Source: Burkholderia cepacia
GTDB lineage: Bacteria; Pseudomonadota; Gammaproteobacteria; Burkholderiales; Burkholderiaceae
NCBI RefSeq assembly: GCF_029962485.1
Contig: NZ_CP073637.1
Location: 1,736,001 to 1,800,000 of the forward strand
DNA: 64,000 nt
Direction: 5' to 3'
Under the pieces are notes generated by a model. That model was given only the letters and a program-made list of their open reading frames with translations. It made no database searches and was not told where the DNA came from. The position numbers were made by a program, and so were the translations under genes. How positions within the stretch are numbered: position 1 is the first letter of the stretch; each line of letters begins with the position of its first letter. Below are positions 52,953 to 63,900 of the stretch, piece by piece.

Positions 52953-54698
52953 TTAAGCGCTCAGCGCATCGACGCCATCCTGCGCACGCAGGCGTGCAGG
53001 CATCGTGTCGCTGACGATGCGCCCGTTGTCGAGCTTCAGCAGCCGGTCGGCGAGATCGAAGTAGCGGTCGTCGTGCGTGATCACGATCACGGCCTTGCCG
53101 CGCGCGCGCAGCTCGGGCAGCAGCTGCTCGTAGAACACGGCCTTGAACGACGGGTCCTGGTCGGCCGCCCATTCGTCGAACAGGTAGAACGGCCGGTCTT
53201 CCAGATAGGCGACGACGAGCGCGAGCCGCTTGCGCTGCCCGGTCGACAGCGCGCGCGTCGAGAACGCGCCGTCGACCACTTTCACCTTGTGGTCGAGCGC
53301 GAGCTTCGCGACGAGCGCATTCGCGCGGGCATCGGCCTGTGCGCGGGACGGAGCGTCGGGGTCGACGATGCCGAGCAGCGCATCGAACAGGTGGAAATCG
53401 TTGAATACCGCGCTGAAGCGCTGCCGGTACGCGGCACGTTCGCGCCAGCCGATCATGCGGCCGTCAACCTCGATCGTGCCTTCCTCCGGCTCGTAGAGCC
53501 CCGTCAGCACCTTCGCGAGCGTCGTCTTGCCGCTGCCGTTGCCGCCGACGATGAACACGAGCTCGCCCGGCTTGATCGTCAGGTCGATCGGCCCGATGCT
53601 GAACATCCGCTCGTCGCGTTCGTGGAAGTACGCGTGCGTGACGCCGCGCAGCGTGACGGCGCCGGCCGGCGGCACGTCGGGCGCATCGGCCGCGGGCGGC
53701 ACCGTGCGCAGCGCGCCGAATTCGGCCATCACGCCTTCGATCCGCTTGAGCGACACGCGTGCGGCATTGACGGTCGGCAGGTTGTTCAACAGGCCGTCGA
53801 GCGGCACGAGCATGAACAGGAACACGACGACATAGCCGGCGGCCGCGGCCGGGTCGGCATGCACGCCGAGCTGCGGCCAGAACGACGCGACGCCGAGGAA
53901 CACGTAGAACAGGAAGATGATCCAGCCGACCCCGACCGCATACGCGCTGAACGCGCGGCGGCGGTGGTCGCGCACTTCGCCGATCGCGGCGCCCAGCTGG
54001 CCGTCGACGAACTGGCGGGCGCGCGCATCGTGCAGCTTCAGCTCCTTCGCGCCGGAGAACAGCGAGCCGAGATAGCCGAACAGGCGGTCCTGCGCCTGGC
54101 CGGCCGCCTCGAGCGACGCGATCGCGCGGCGGTCGCCGGTGTGGTAGCCGAGCGAGCCGGCGATGATCGCGGCCAGCGCCAGCAGGCACACGGGCCACGA
54201 CAGCCACGCGAGATAGCCGAGGCAGCCGAACACGATCGAGCCGTGCATGACCAGGTTCGGCAGCGCAAAGAACAGCATCGACACGTTGGTCGCGTCGTCG
54301 GTCAGCACCGACTGAACGGGCGCCGCGCCGATCCGTTCGATGTCGCGCAGCTCGGCTGCGCCGACGCGCCGCGCCAGATGCACGCGCAACCGCGCCATCG
54401 TGTCCTGCGACAGGCGGGCGAACAGCGTACCCGACACGATCCGCGTGACGAGCGCGATTACCGCGCACAGTGCAAAGCGCCACGCGAGCGACGCATCGGC
54501 CGCGCCCGGCTGCGACAGCGCGCGGTTCAGCGTCGCGACGAGCAGCACGCTCGCGACCCCGTTCAGTACGCATGCAGTGAGCGCAAGCGTGAGCGACACG
54601 CGGCTTTCGCGCAGCAGTGCAAGGATCAGGCGCGCGGCGGGGCGGCCGGGGGAGGCGTCGAGGGACGGCGGGGAAGAAGGCTCGTGGGCGGCTGTCAT
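52953..54698 (-). CDS. orbE: cyclic-peptide/siderophore ABC exporter (PvdE type)
   Basis: A 581-residue fused membrane-ATPase exporter from the ATG at 54698; the reading frame is open further upstream but that part overlaps the promoter region. Six membrane spans occupy the first half. The ATPase half shows Walker A GGNGSGKTT, signature LSTGQRKRLA and Walker B YLFDEWAADQD. LSTGQ in place of LSGGQ is characteristic of the PvdE/SyrD group, which moves siderophore precursors to the periplasm. It is transcribed toward orbB from its own OrbS-type promoter. No strong ribosome site precedes the ATG. Confidence 0.92.
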   Translation of the reverse strand: MTAAHEPSSPPSLDASPGRPAARLILALLRESRVSLTLALTACVLNGVASVLLVATLNRALSQPGAADASLAWRFALCAVIALVTRIVSGTLFARLSQDTMARLRVHLARRVGAAELRDIERIGAAPVQSVLTDDATNVSMLFFALPNLVMHGSIVFGCLGYLAWLSWPVCLLALAAIIAGSLGYHTGDRRAIASLEAAGQAQDRLFGYLGSLFSGAKELKLHDARARQFVDGQLGAAIGEVRDHRRRAFSAYAVGVGWIIFLFYVFLGVASFWPQLGVHADPAAAAGYVVVFLFMLVPLDGLLNNLPTVNAARVSLKRIEGVMAEFGALRTVPPAADAPDVPPAGAVTLRGVTHAYFHERDERMFSIGPIDLTIKPGELVFIVGGNGSGKTTLAKVLTGLYEPEEGTIEVDGRMIGWRERAAYRQRFSAVFNDFHLFDALLGIVDPDAPSRAQADARANALVAKLALDHKVKVVDGAFSTRALSTGQRKRLALVVAYLEDRPFYLFDEWAADQDPSFKAVFYEQLLPELRARGKAVIVITHDDRYFDLADRLLKLDNGRIVSDTMPARLRAQDGVDALSA

Positions 54699-54803
54699 CG
54701 GCAACGTCGGTAAAGGGAAGGCAGGCAAAAAACGCGGAAACGGCAAATCTGACGCGAAAGCAGCGGGCGAGGCGGGGCCCCGTTGCGGCTTTCCTCCCTG
54801 ATA

Positions 54804-54828
54804 GACGAACGGGCCGCGCAAATATTTA
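54804..54828 (-). promoter_or_regulatory. OrbS-dependent promoter of orbE
   Basis: On the minus strand, TAAA (54828-54825), 17 bases, CGTC (54807-54804). The CGTCTATC at the -10 end is identical to that of the orbH promoter. Confidence 0.8.
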
Positions 54829-54877
54829 GCAGCACCGTCAAAAAAATGCGGCCGCACGCACTTTGCGCACAAAACGG

Positions 54878-54902
54878 TAAAAAATCGGCCGCGTCGTTCG
54901 TC
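54878..54902 (+). promoter_or_regulatory. OrbS-dependent promoter of orbI
   Basis: TAAA (54878-54881), 17 bases, CGTC (54899-54902), 71 bases before the orbI ATG. Confidence 0.8.
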
Positions 54903-54972
54903 ACACCAGTGAAGCCGCCCCAAGCGGCCCCGAGACTTGGCCGAAGCGGCCGGACCGAAGGACTTCACGCAC

Positions 54973-57900
54973 ATGACGAGTTTCCCGACTGCGCTGCATC
55001 ACCGAATCCGCGAACTGGCGCGCATCGCGCCCGACGCACCCGCCATCGCGGTCCCTTTCCAGCATGACCTGCGCCTGTCGCGTGGCGCACTCGACGCGCG
55101 AGCGTCGCACCTGGCCCGGCGGCTGCGCGCAGCCGGCGTCGGCGCGGAAGTGCGGGTCGGCGTGTGTGTCGAGCGTTCGTGCGAACTGTTCGTCGCGCTG
55201 CTGGCCGTATTGAAAGCGGGCGGCGTGTTCGTGCCGCTCGATCCGCGCCATCCGGCCGCGCGCCTCGACTGGATCGTCCAGGATGCGCAACTGCGCCACG
55301 GCATCGTCGATGCCGCCGGCCGTGCAGCGCTCGGCACGCCGTTCGAACACGCGTTTGACCCCGCAACCGAAGCCGTGGACGGGCCGGCTCCCGGCGCCGA
55401 CGACGAAGCGGTGCCGGTCCATCCGCGTTCGGCCGCTTACATGATCTATACGTCGGGCTCGACCGGCACGCCGAAGGCGGTGGTCGTCGAGCACGGGCCG
55501 CTTGCGGCACATTGCGCCGCGCTCGCGGCCGCGCTGCCGATCGAGGCCGGCGACCGTCTGCTGCATTTCGCGTCGGTCAATTTCGATGCCGCGCACGAAT
55601 GCTGGCTCGCGCCGCTCGCCGTCGGCGCCAGCATCGTCGTGGCGCCGCCGCAACCGTTCGCGCCGGACGCCGCGCATGCGCTGCTCGTGCGCGAGTCGGT
55701 CAACGTCGCCGCGTTCCCGCCTGCCTACCTGCGCGAATTCGCGGCCGTCGCCGCGCGCGACGGCGTGCCGCCAGCGCTGCGCGTGCTCGCATTCGGCGGT
55801 GAGGCACTGCCCCAACAGGCATTCGAATTCGTGCGCGGCACGTTTCCGTTGGTACGACTGATCAACGGCTACGGGCCGACCGAGGCCGTGATCTCGCCGA
55901 TGCTGTGGCCGGTCGAACCGGGCGAGACGCCCGTGCTGGCCGCGGACGACGCGTATGCATCGTTGCCGATCGGCCGCGTGATCGGCCCGCGCGTCGCGCG
56001 TGTCGACGGCGCCGAGGCCGATGGCGTAGGTGAGTTGCTGCTCGGCGGCGACTGCGTCGCGCGCGGTTATCACGGCCGCCCGGCCTTGACGGCCGAACGT
56101 TTCACTCCCGATGCGGATGGCGAACCCGGCGCGCGCGTCTATCACACTGGCGACCTTGCACGGCTGCGCGACGATGGTGCATTCGACTACCTCGGCCGCC
56201 TCGACGATCAGGTTCAGGTGCGCGGCGTGCGCGTGGAGCCCGCGGAAATCGCCGCATGCCTGCGTTCGCATCCGGCCGTGGCCGACGCGGCCGTGGTTGC
56301 CGAAACCGGCAACGGGCCGACGCGGCTGATCGCATGCGTCGCACTGCGCGCGGCGGCCGACGATGCGGCGCTGAAGGCGCACGTGGCGGCGCAATTGCCG
56401 GCTGCGTGGCAACCGCACCGGTTCGTACGCTGCGATGCGTTGCCGTATACGTTGAACGGCAAGATCGACCGTGCCGCGCTGCGCGAACGGATTGCCGCTG
56501 CCCGCGACACGACGCAAGGTACCGGCGATGCGCCGCGTACGCCGACCGAACAGCAGATCGCCGGTCTCTGGCAAACGCTGCTGGGCCTCGACGTCGTCCC
56601 GTCGCGAGACGACCGGTTCTTCGCGCTGGGGGCTGATTCGCTCGCGGTCATGCAGCTGCAGGCCGCGATCCGGGCGACCGTGCGCGTGAACCTGCGGCTC
56701 GACACGTTGTTCGCCGATCCGGCGCTGGCCGAACTGGCCGAGCAGGTCGATGGTGCGGAACGCGAGACCGGCGAGCCGCTGGCCACGATTTCCGCACGCC
56801 GCGCACCGGCCGATGCGGCTGTATCGGCCGCACCGCATGTCGACCGTGCGGCCTCGCTTGCGCAGCAACGCTTCTGGGTGCTCGCGCAAACGCGTGACGC
56901 GAGCGCCGCGTATCACATCGCCGCGCAGTGGACGATCGACGGCGCACTCGACCGCGACGCACTGCAGCGCGCGCTCGATCACGTGATCGGGCGTCACGAA
57001 GCGTGGCGCACGACGCTCGTCGACAACGACGACGGCGTCGTGATGCAGCGGATTCATGCGCATCTGCCGGTGTCGATCGCCGATATCGACCTGCGAGACC
57101 AGCCGCCCGCTGCCCGCGACGCGCAAGCCACGCGCCTCGCCGAGCGCGACGCGGCCGAACCGTTCGACCTGGTGCGCGGCCCGCTGCTGCGCGCAACGCT
57201 CGTCGCGCTCGCCGACGACCGTCATCGCCTGCTGCTGACCGCGCATCACGCCATCACCGACGGCTGGAGCTCGCGCTGCGCGTTCGACGAACTGTCGGCC
57301 GCGTACCGCGCGTATGCCGAGGGCCGCGAACCGTCACTGCCCGATCTGCCGATCCAGTACGCCGACTACGCCGACTGGCAGCGCGACATGCTGGCCGGCG
57401 GCGAGGGCGCACGCCAGCTCGACTACTGGCGCGGCGCATTGCGCGACGTGCCGGGCCCGCTCGCGCTGCCGGTCGATCGCCAGCCGGGCGCCGTGCGCAC
57501 GCTGCAGGGCGCACGCGTGTCGATGCGTCTGCCCGACGCGGTGGCGGCCGATGTGCGGCAACTCGCACGCGATGCACAGGCCACCGTCTTCACGGTGCTG
57601 CTGGCCGCGCTCGACGCGTGGCTGTCGCGCCTGACCGGCGCAACGGATGTCGTCGTCGCGGTTCCGGTCGCGCATCGTCAGCATCCCGAAACGCGTGCGC
57701 TGCTGGGTCTGTTCCTGAATACGGTCGCGCTGCGCGTGCAAGTGGCGCCCACGTTGCCGTTCCGCGCGCTCGTCGACGCGTCGCGTACGGCGGCGCTCGA
57801 CGCGGTCGCACACCAGGACGTGCCGTTCGAGCGCGTCGTCGATGCGGTGAAGCCGCCGGTCAAGCGCGGCGACGAATGGCTGCGCGTGAAGTTCGCGCAG

Positions 57901-60900
57901 CAGTTCGACGCGCGGCACGACAGCGTGCTGCCGGGTGCAACGGCCGTTGCAACGCCGGGCCCCGATCTCGCCGCGCGCTTCGACTTCGCACTGGATTTCA
58001 CCGACGATGCGAACGGCATCGAACTGGTCGCGGCATATGCAACCGACTGCATCGACGCCGACACCGCACGTGCATGGCTCGACAGCTATGCGGCGCTCGT
58101 CGGCGCAGCCGCGCACGATCCGCAACACACGACGGCCACGCTGCCGTGCGACGCATCGGCCGCATCGCGCCAGCCGCGCGACGGACGCGCGCTGCGCATC
58201 GAGCATGCCGACATCGTCGCCGCGTTCGCGCGGCAGGCGGCTTCCTACCCGCATCGCGTCGCGCTTTCCGACGCATCGACGTCGCTGACGTTCGCCGAAC
58301 TCGACGACGCGACGAACCGCGTCGCACGCGCACTGACGCAGCGCGGCGTGGCGGCCGAAGCGGCCGTGATCGTCTGCATCGAACGGTCGGCGCGTTTCGT
58401 CGTCGGCCTGCTTGGGGCGCTGAAGGCCGGCGCGCTCGCCGTGCTGCTCGATCCCGCGCAGCCGGCCGCACGTCTCGGTGCCGCGGCGGCCGACTGCGGC
58501 GCACGCTGGGCGCTCGTCGCGGACACGGCCGCGTGGCCGGCCGGTATCGACACGCAGCCGCTCGACGTCGACACGCTCGCGCAAGATGCGACGCTCGCCC
58601 ATGCGGCCGGCGTGCGTGTCGCGCCGCACCCGGAACAGGGCGCGTACCTGATCTATACGTCGGGCTCGACCGGCACGCCGAAGGGCGTCGTCGTATCGCA
58701 CGGCGCACTGGCCGACTACGTTCAGGGGATGCTCGACGAACTCGCGTTCGCACCCGACGCATCGTTCGCGATGGTCTCGACCGTCGCGGCCGACCTCGGC
58801 CACACGACGCTGTTCGGCGCGCTGTGCGCGGGCCGCACGCTGCACTTGCTGCCGGCCGCCTGCGCGTTCGATCCGGACCTGTTCGCCGACGAAATGCGCC
58901 GCCGGGAAGTCGGCGTGCTGAAGATCGTGCCGAGTCATTTGCAGGCGCTGCTCGACGCGCGCGTGCCGGCCGACGTGCTGCCGCGCCATGCGCTCGTGAC
59001 GGGCGGCGAAACGCTCACGTGGGCACTCGTCGCGCGCCTGGCCGCGCTCGCACCGGCCTGCCGCGTGATCAACCATTACGGGCCGACCGAAGCGACGGTC
59101 GGTGCGATCGCCTGCGACACGGCGTCGATTGCCGCCGATGCACGCGATCCCGCGAGCGGCGTGCCGCTCGGCCAGCCGCTGCCGAATGCGCGCGCGCTGG
59201 TGCTCGACGCGTTCGGCGCGTGCGTGCCAGCCGGGTCGACGGGCGAGCTGTATCTGGGCGGGCCGGGCGTCGCGCGCGGCTATCTCGGCCGCCCGGCGCA
59301 AACCGCCGAGCGCTTCGTCCCCGATCCGTTCGCGCGCGGTGCGCGGCTGTATCGCACGGGCGACCGCGTGCGGTTGCGCGCGGACGGCCGTCTCGCCTTC
59401 CTCGGCCGCATCGACGACCAGGTGAAGATCCGCGGCTACCGCGTCGAACCGGGTGAGGTGAGTGCGGCGGTGCGCGCAGCCGGCCCGATCGCGCAGGCCG
59501 AAACGCTTGCCATCGAACACGACGGCCGCCTGCGGCTCGCGACGTTCGTCGTGATGCGCGACGGCGCAAACTTCGACGAGGCCGCCGTGCGGGCGGCGCT
59601 TGCCGAGAAGCTCCCCGACTACATGGTGCCTGCGCAGTTCGTCGCGCTGGCTCGCTTGCCGGTGACGGCGAACGGCAAGATCGATCGCGCGGCATTGCGC
59701 GAACTGGCTGCCGCGCCGGTTGCGGTCGCGTCCGGCGACGCACCGCAGGGCGCGGTCGAAACCGTGCTTGCCGAAGTCTGGCAGGCCGTGCTGAAGGCGC
59801 CGCACGTCGGCCGTGACGACAACTTCTTCGAACTCGGCGGCGATTCGATCCTCGTGCTGCAGGTGATCGCCCGCGCGCGCAAGCGTGGCGTGCGCTTCAC
59901 GCCGAAGCAGTTGTTCGACGGCCCGACAGTCGCCGAACTCGCGCGCATCGCGAAGACGGATGACACGGCCACCGCCGTGCCGCCTGCGAGCGTGGCCGCA
60001 ACGGCAGCCGCGACGCCGGCTGCCGCGCCGATCCTGACGCCCGCACAGCAACGCTTCTTCGCGCTCGATATCCCGCATCGGGGTCACTGGAACCAGTCGG
60101 TTGCATTCGACGCGCGCGGTTCGTTCGATGCCGATGCATTCGCGCACGCCTTCGACGCACTGCTGACGCATCACGACGCATTCCGCCAGCGCTTCGCGCG
60201 CGGCGCGGACGGCACGTGGCACGCGAGCGATGCCGCGAAGCCGTACGATGCGCTGCCGTTCGTCGAAGTCGCTGCCCACGACGAAGCCGACGCACTCGCA
60301 CGCTTCGACGCGCTGCAGCGCCGTCTCGACCTCGGCCGCGGGCCGCTTGCCTGCGCGTGTGCGGCACGGCTGCCGGACGGCTCGACGCAGCTTTATCTCG
60401 CGATCCACCACGCGGTCGTCGACGGCGTGTCGTGGCGCATCCTGCTCGACGACCTCGACACGGCCTACCGCGCCGCTTGCGACCGTTCGCCGATCCGCTT
60501 GTCGCAGCCGGGCCTGCGTGCCGACGCATGGGCCGCACGGCTCGCGCGTGCCGCGACGGAACCGGGATCGCCGTTCGCAACCGAAGCCGCGTACTGGGCC
60601 GGCATGGCGCAGGGCGACGACGTCGTACCTGATCATCCCGGCGCAGCGGCGACGAACGCCGATGCGTCCGTCGTCGTGCAGACGATCGACGCGGCATTGA
60701 CCCGCGCGGCGCTGACCGATGCGCATGCCGCCTACCGCACGCAGACGATCGAACTGCTGGGCGCGGCGCTCGCGCTGGCACTGGCCGGCGCTCGCAACGC
60801 CGCATCGTGCCGCGTCGAGCTGGAAGGGCATGGCCGCGAAGCGCTGTTCAACGACGCGGACGCGAGCCGTACGATCGGCTGGTTGACGAGCCATTACCCG

Positions 60901-63900
60901 GTGACGCTGCCGGTCGCGGCGACAGCGCGCGATACGTTGTGCGCCGTCAAGGACACGCTGCGCGCGGTGCCGCACAAGGGGCTCGGCTTCGGCGTGCTCG
61001 CACACTACGGCGATGCGGCGACCCGCGCGGCGCTGGCCGCCGTGCCGCGCCCGCACGTCACGTTCAACTATCTCGGCCAGTTCGACGCGCCGCGCGACGC
61101 CACGCTCGTGCCGCGCTTCGGCGGCACCGGCGTCGAACGCGATCCGCAAGGCCCGCTCGGCAATACGCTCGCGATCCACGCGTACCTCGATACGGACCGC
61201 GACGGCGCGCGCACGCTGAAGGTGCACTGGGTCTACGGCGCGCCGCAATTCGAGCGCGCGACGATCGACGCGTTCGCCGAACGCTTCGCGTCGGCGCTGC
61301 GCGAACTCGTTGAAGCGTGCGCGTCGCGCATTGCACACCGCGGCGCCGGTGCGACGCCGGGCGATTTCCCGCTGGCACAGGCCGCCGGTCTCACGCAGGC
61401 CGCGATCGAGCGCACGCCGCTCGACTGGCGCGCGATCGACGACGTGTATCCGCTGTCGCCGATGCAGCAGGGCATCCTGTTCCATGCGCTGTTCGCGCCG
61501 GGCCACGCGAGCTACGTGAACCAGCTCGTCGCAACCGCGACCGCGCTTGACGCCGGCCGGCTCGCGGCCGCGTTCGACGCGTCCGTTGCACGTCACGACA
61601 TCCTGCGCACGAGCGTGATGCCGGACGAAGCAGCGCCGCTGCAGTGCGTGCACCGTCACGCGCGGATGCCGGTCGAGCAGCTCGACTGGCGCGAGCGCGG
61701 CGACACGCTCGACGCCGATTTCGACGCCTGGCTCGCCGCCGACCGCGCGCGCGGCTTCGACTGGCGCGAGCCGCCGCTGATGCGGCTCACGTTGATCCGC
61801 GTGTCGGCCGACGCATGGCGCGTCGTGTGGACGCGTCATCACGTCCTGCTTGACGGCTGGAGCACCGCACGCCTGCTCGCCGACGTGCTGCGCGACTATC
61901 GCGCCCCGGACGCCGTGTCGCCGTTCGCGAGCCGTCCGGCGTTGCGCTACCGCGACTTCATCGCATGGCTCGGCACGCGCGACCGCGACGCCGACGAACG
62001 TTTCTGGATCGAGCGTCTTGCCCGCCTGGATGCACCGACGCTGATCGCGGAACGAACGGCCGATCGGGCGGATGCCGAGATGGTCACGTGGCGCGCGACG
62101 TTCGATGCGGACACGATGACGCGTGTCGCGCAGACGGCTCGTACGCTGAAGCTGACCGTCAACACGCTGGTGCAGGGCGCATGGGCGCTCGCGCTGCAGC
62201 GGATGACGCACCAGCCGGCCGTCGCGTTCGGCGCGACCGTCGCGGGCCGTCCCGACGCACTCGCGGACGTCGACTCGGTGCTCGGCCTGTTCATCAACAC
62301 GCTGCCGGTCATCACCGCACCGGCGCCGCAGCAACGCGCGGCCGACTGGCTGCAGACGCTGCAGCGCGAGAACGCGGCCGCCGCCGAGCATGCCCACACG
62401 CCGCTTGCCGACATCCAGCGCTGGGCGCGCGGTGCGGGCGGCGCACTATTCGATACGCTGGTCGTGTTCGAGAACTACCCGGTCGACGACACGGCGCGCG
62501 ACGCCGATCCGCGTGCGCTGGCATTGAGCGGCGTACGCAGCATCGAGTCGACCGATTTCGCGCTGACGCTCGTGATCGAGAGCGGTGCGGAACTGACGAT
62601 CGACTACGGTTACGACACCGCACGCGTCGATGCGCGGCAGGTCGAGACCTGGCACCGTGCATTTGCCTGTGCGCTCGATGCACTGGCCCGTACGCCGGAC
62701 GCGTTGCTCGGTACGCTGTCGATTGCCGACGACGTAACCCGCGACGCGCTTGCGCTCGCCCAGGATACGGCGCACGCATGGCCGGCGTCGCAACGTCAGC
62801 CGCTGCACCTGCAATTCGCCGACGCGGCACGGGAGACGCCCGACGCGATCGCACTCGAATACGCGGACGTACACGGCGGCGTGCATCGCGCGACCTATCG
62901 CGAACTCGATGCAGCGACGACGCGCATCGCGGCCGCGCTGCGCCGGCGTGGCGTGCAGCCCGACACGCCTGTCGCGCTGTGCGTCGAGCGTTCGTTCGAC
63001 ATGGTGATGGCGCTCGTCGGAGTGCTGAAGGCCGGCGCCGCGTACCTGCCGGTAGATCCCGACTATCCGGCCGAGCGCATCGCCTACCTGCTGCGCGACG
63101 CGCGGCCGGCCGTCGCGATCACGCAGGCCCATCTGCGCGAGCAGGTCGAGGCCGCGCTGGGCGAGGGCGCCGACACGCAGTTGCTGACGGTGGCGGACCT
63201 GCTCGCGGATGAAGTCAACGATCTGCCCGCAGGCGAAGCCGTGACGATCGACGACGCACGGCTCGCCTACCTGATCTATACGTCCGGCTCGACCGGCAAG
63301 CCGAAGGGCGCCGGCAACACGCACGGCGCACTGGCGAACCGGATCGCGTGGATGCAGCACGCATACCGGCTGACGCGCGACGACGTCGTGCTGCACAAGA
63401 CGCCGTTCGGCTTCGACGTGTCGGTCTGGGAATTCGTGTGGCCGCTGGCGATCGGCGCGAAGCTCGCGATCGCCGCGCCCGGCGACCATCGCGACCCGGC
63501 GCGTCTCGCGGCCGCGATCCACGCGCACGGCGTGACGGTGCTGCATTTCGTGCCGTCGATGCTGGCCGCGTTCGCCGCGCATCTCGACGACTTCTCGGCC
63601 GCCGCGCAATGCGACACCGTGCGCCTGATCGTCGCGAGCGGCGAGGCGCTCGCACCCGAACTCGTCGCGAAGATGGCGCGGCTGCTGCCGAATGCAACGC
63701 TCGTGAACCTGTACGGGCCGACCGAAGCCGCGATCGACGTGTCGCACTGGACCTGCGGCCCTGACGACGCGCACGCGGTCGCGGTGCCGATCGGTCATCC
63801 GATCGCGAACCTGCAACTGCACGTGCTCGATGCGGCCTGGCAGCCGGTGCCGGCCGGCGCGACCGGCGAACTGTATCTCGCGGGCGCGGGCCTGGCGCGC

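Noticed and set aside
57334..62397. A 1687-codon open frame on the minus strand inside orbI
   Set aside because: It is an antisense shadow of the GC-rich NRPS gene: its translation is Arg/Ala/Val-rich and lacks domains, while the plus strand shows complete NRPS motifs.
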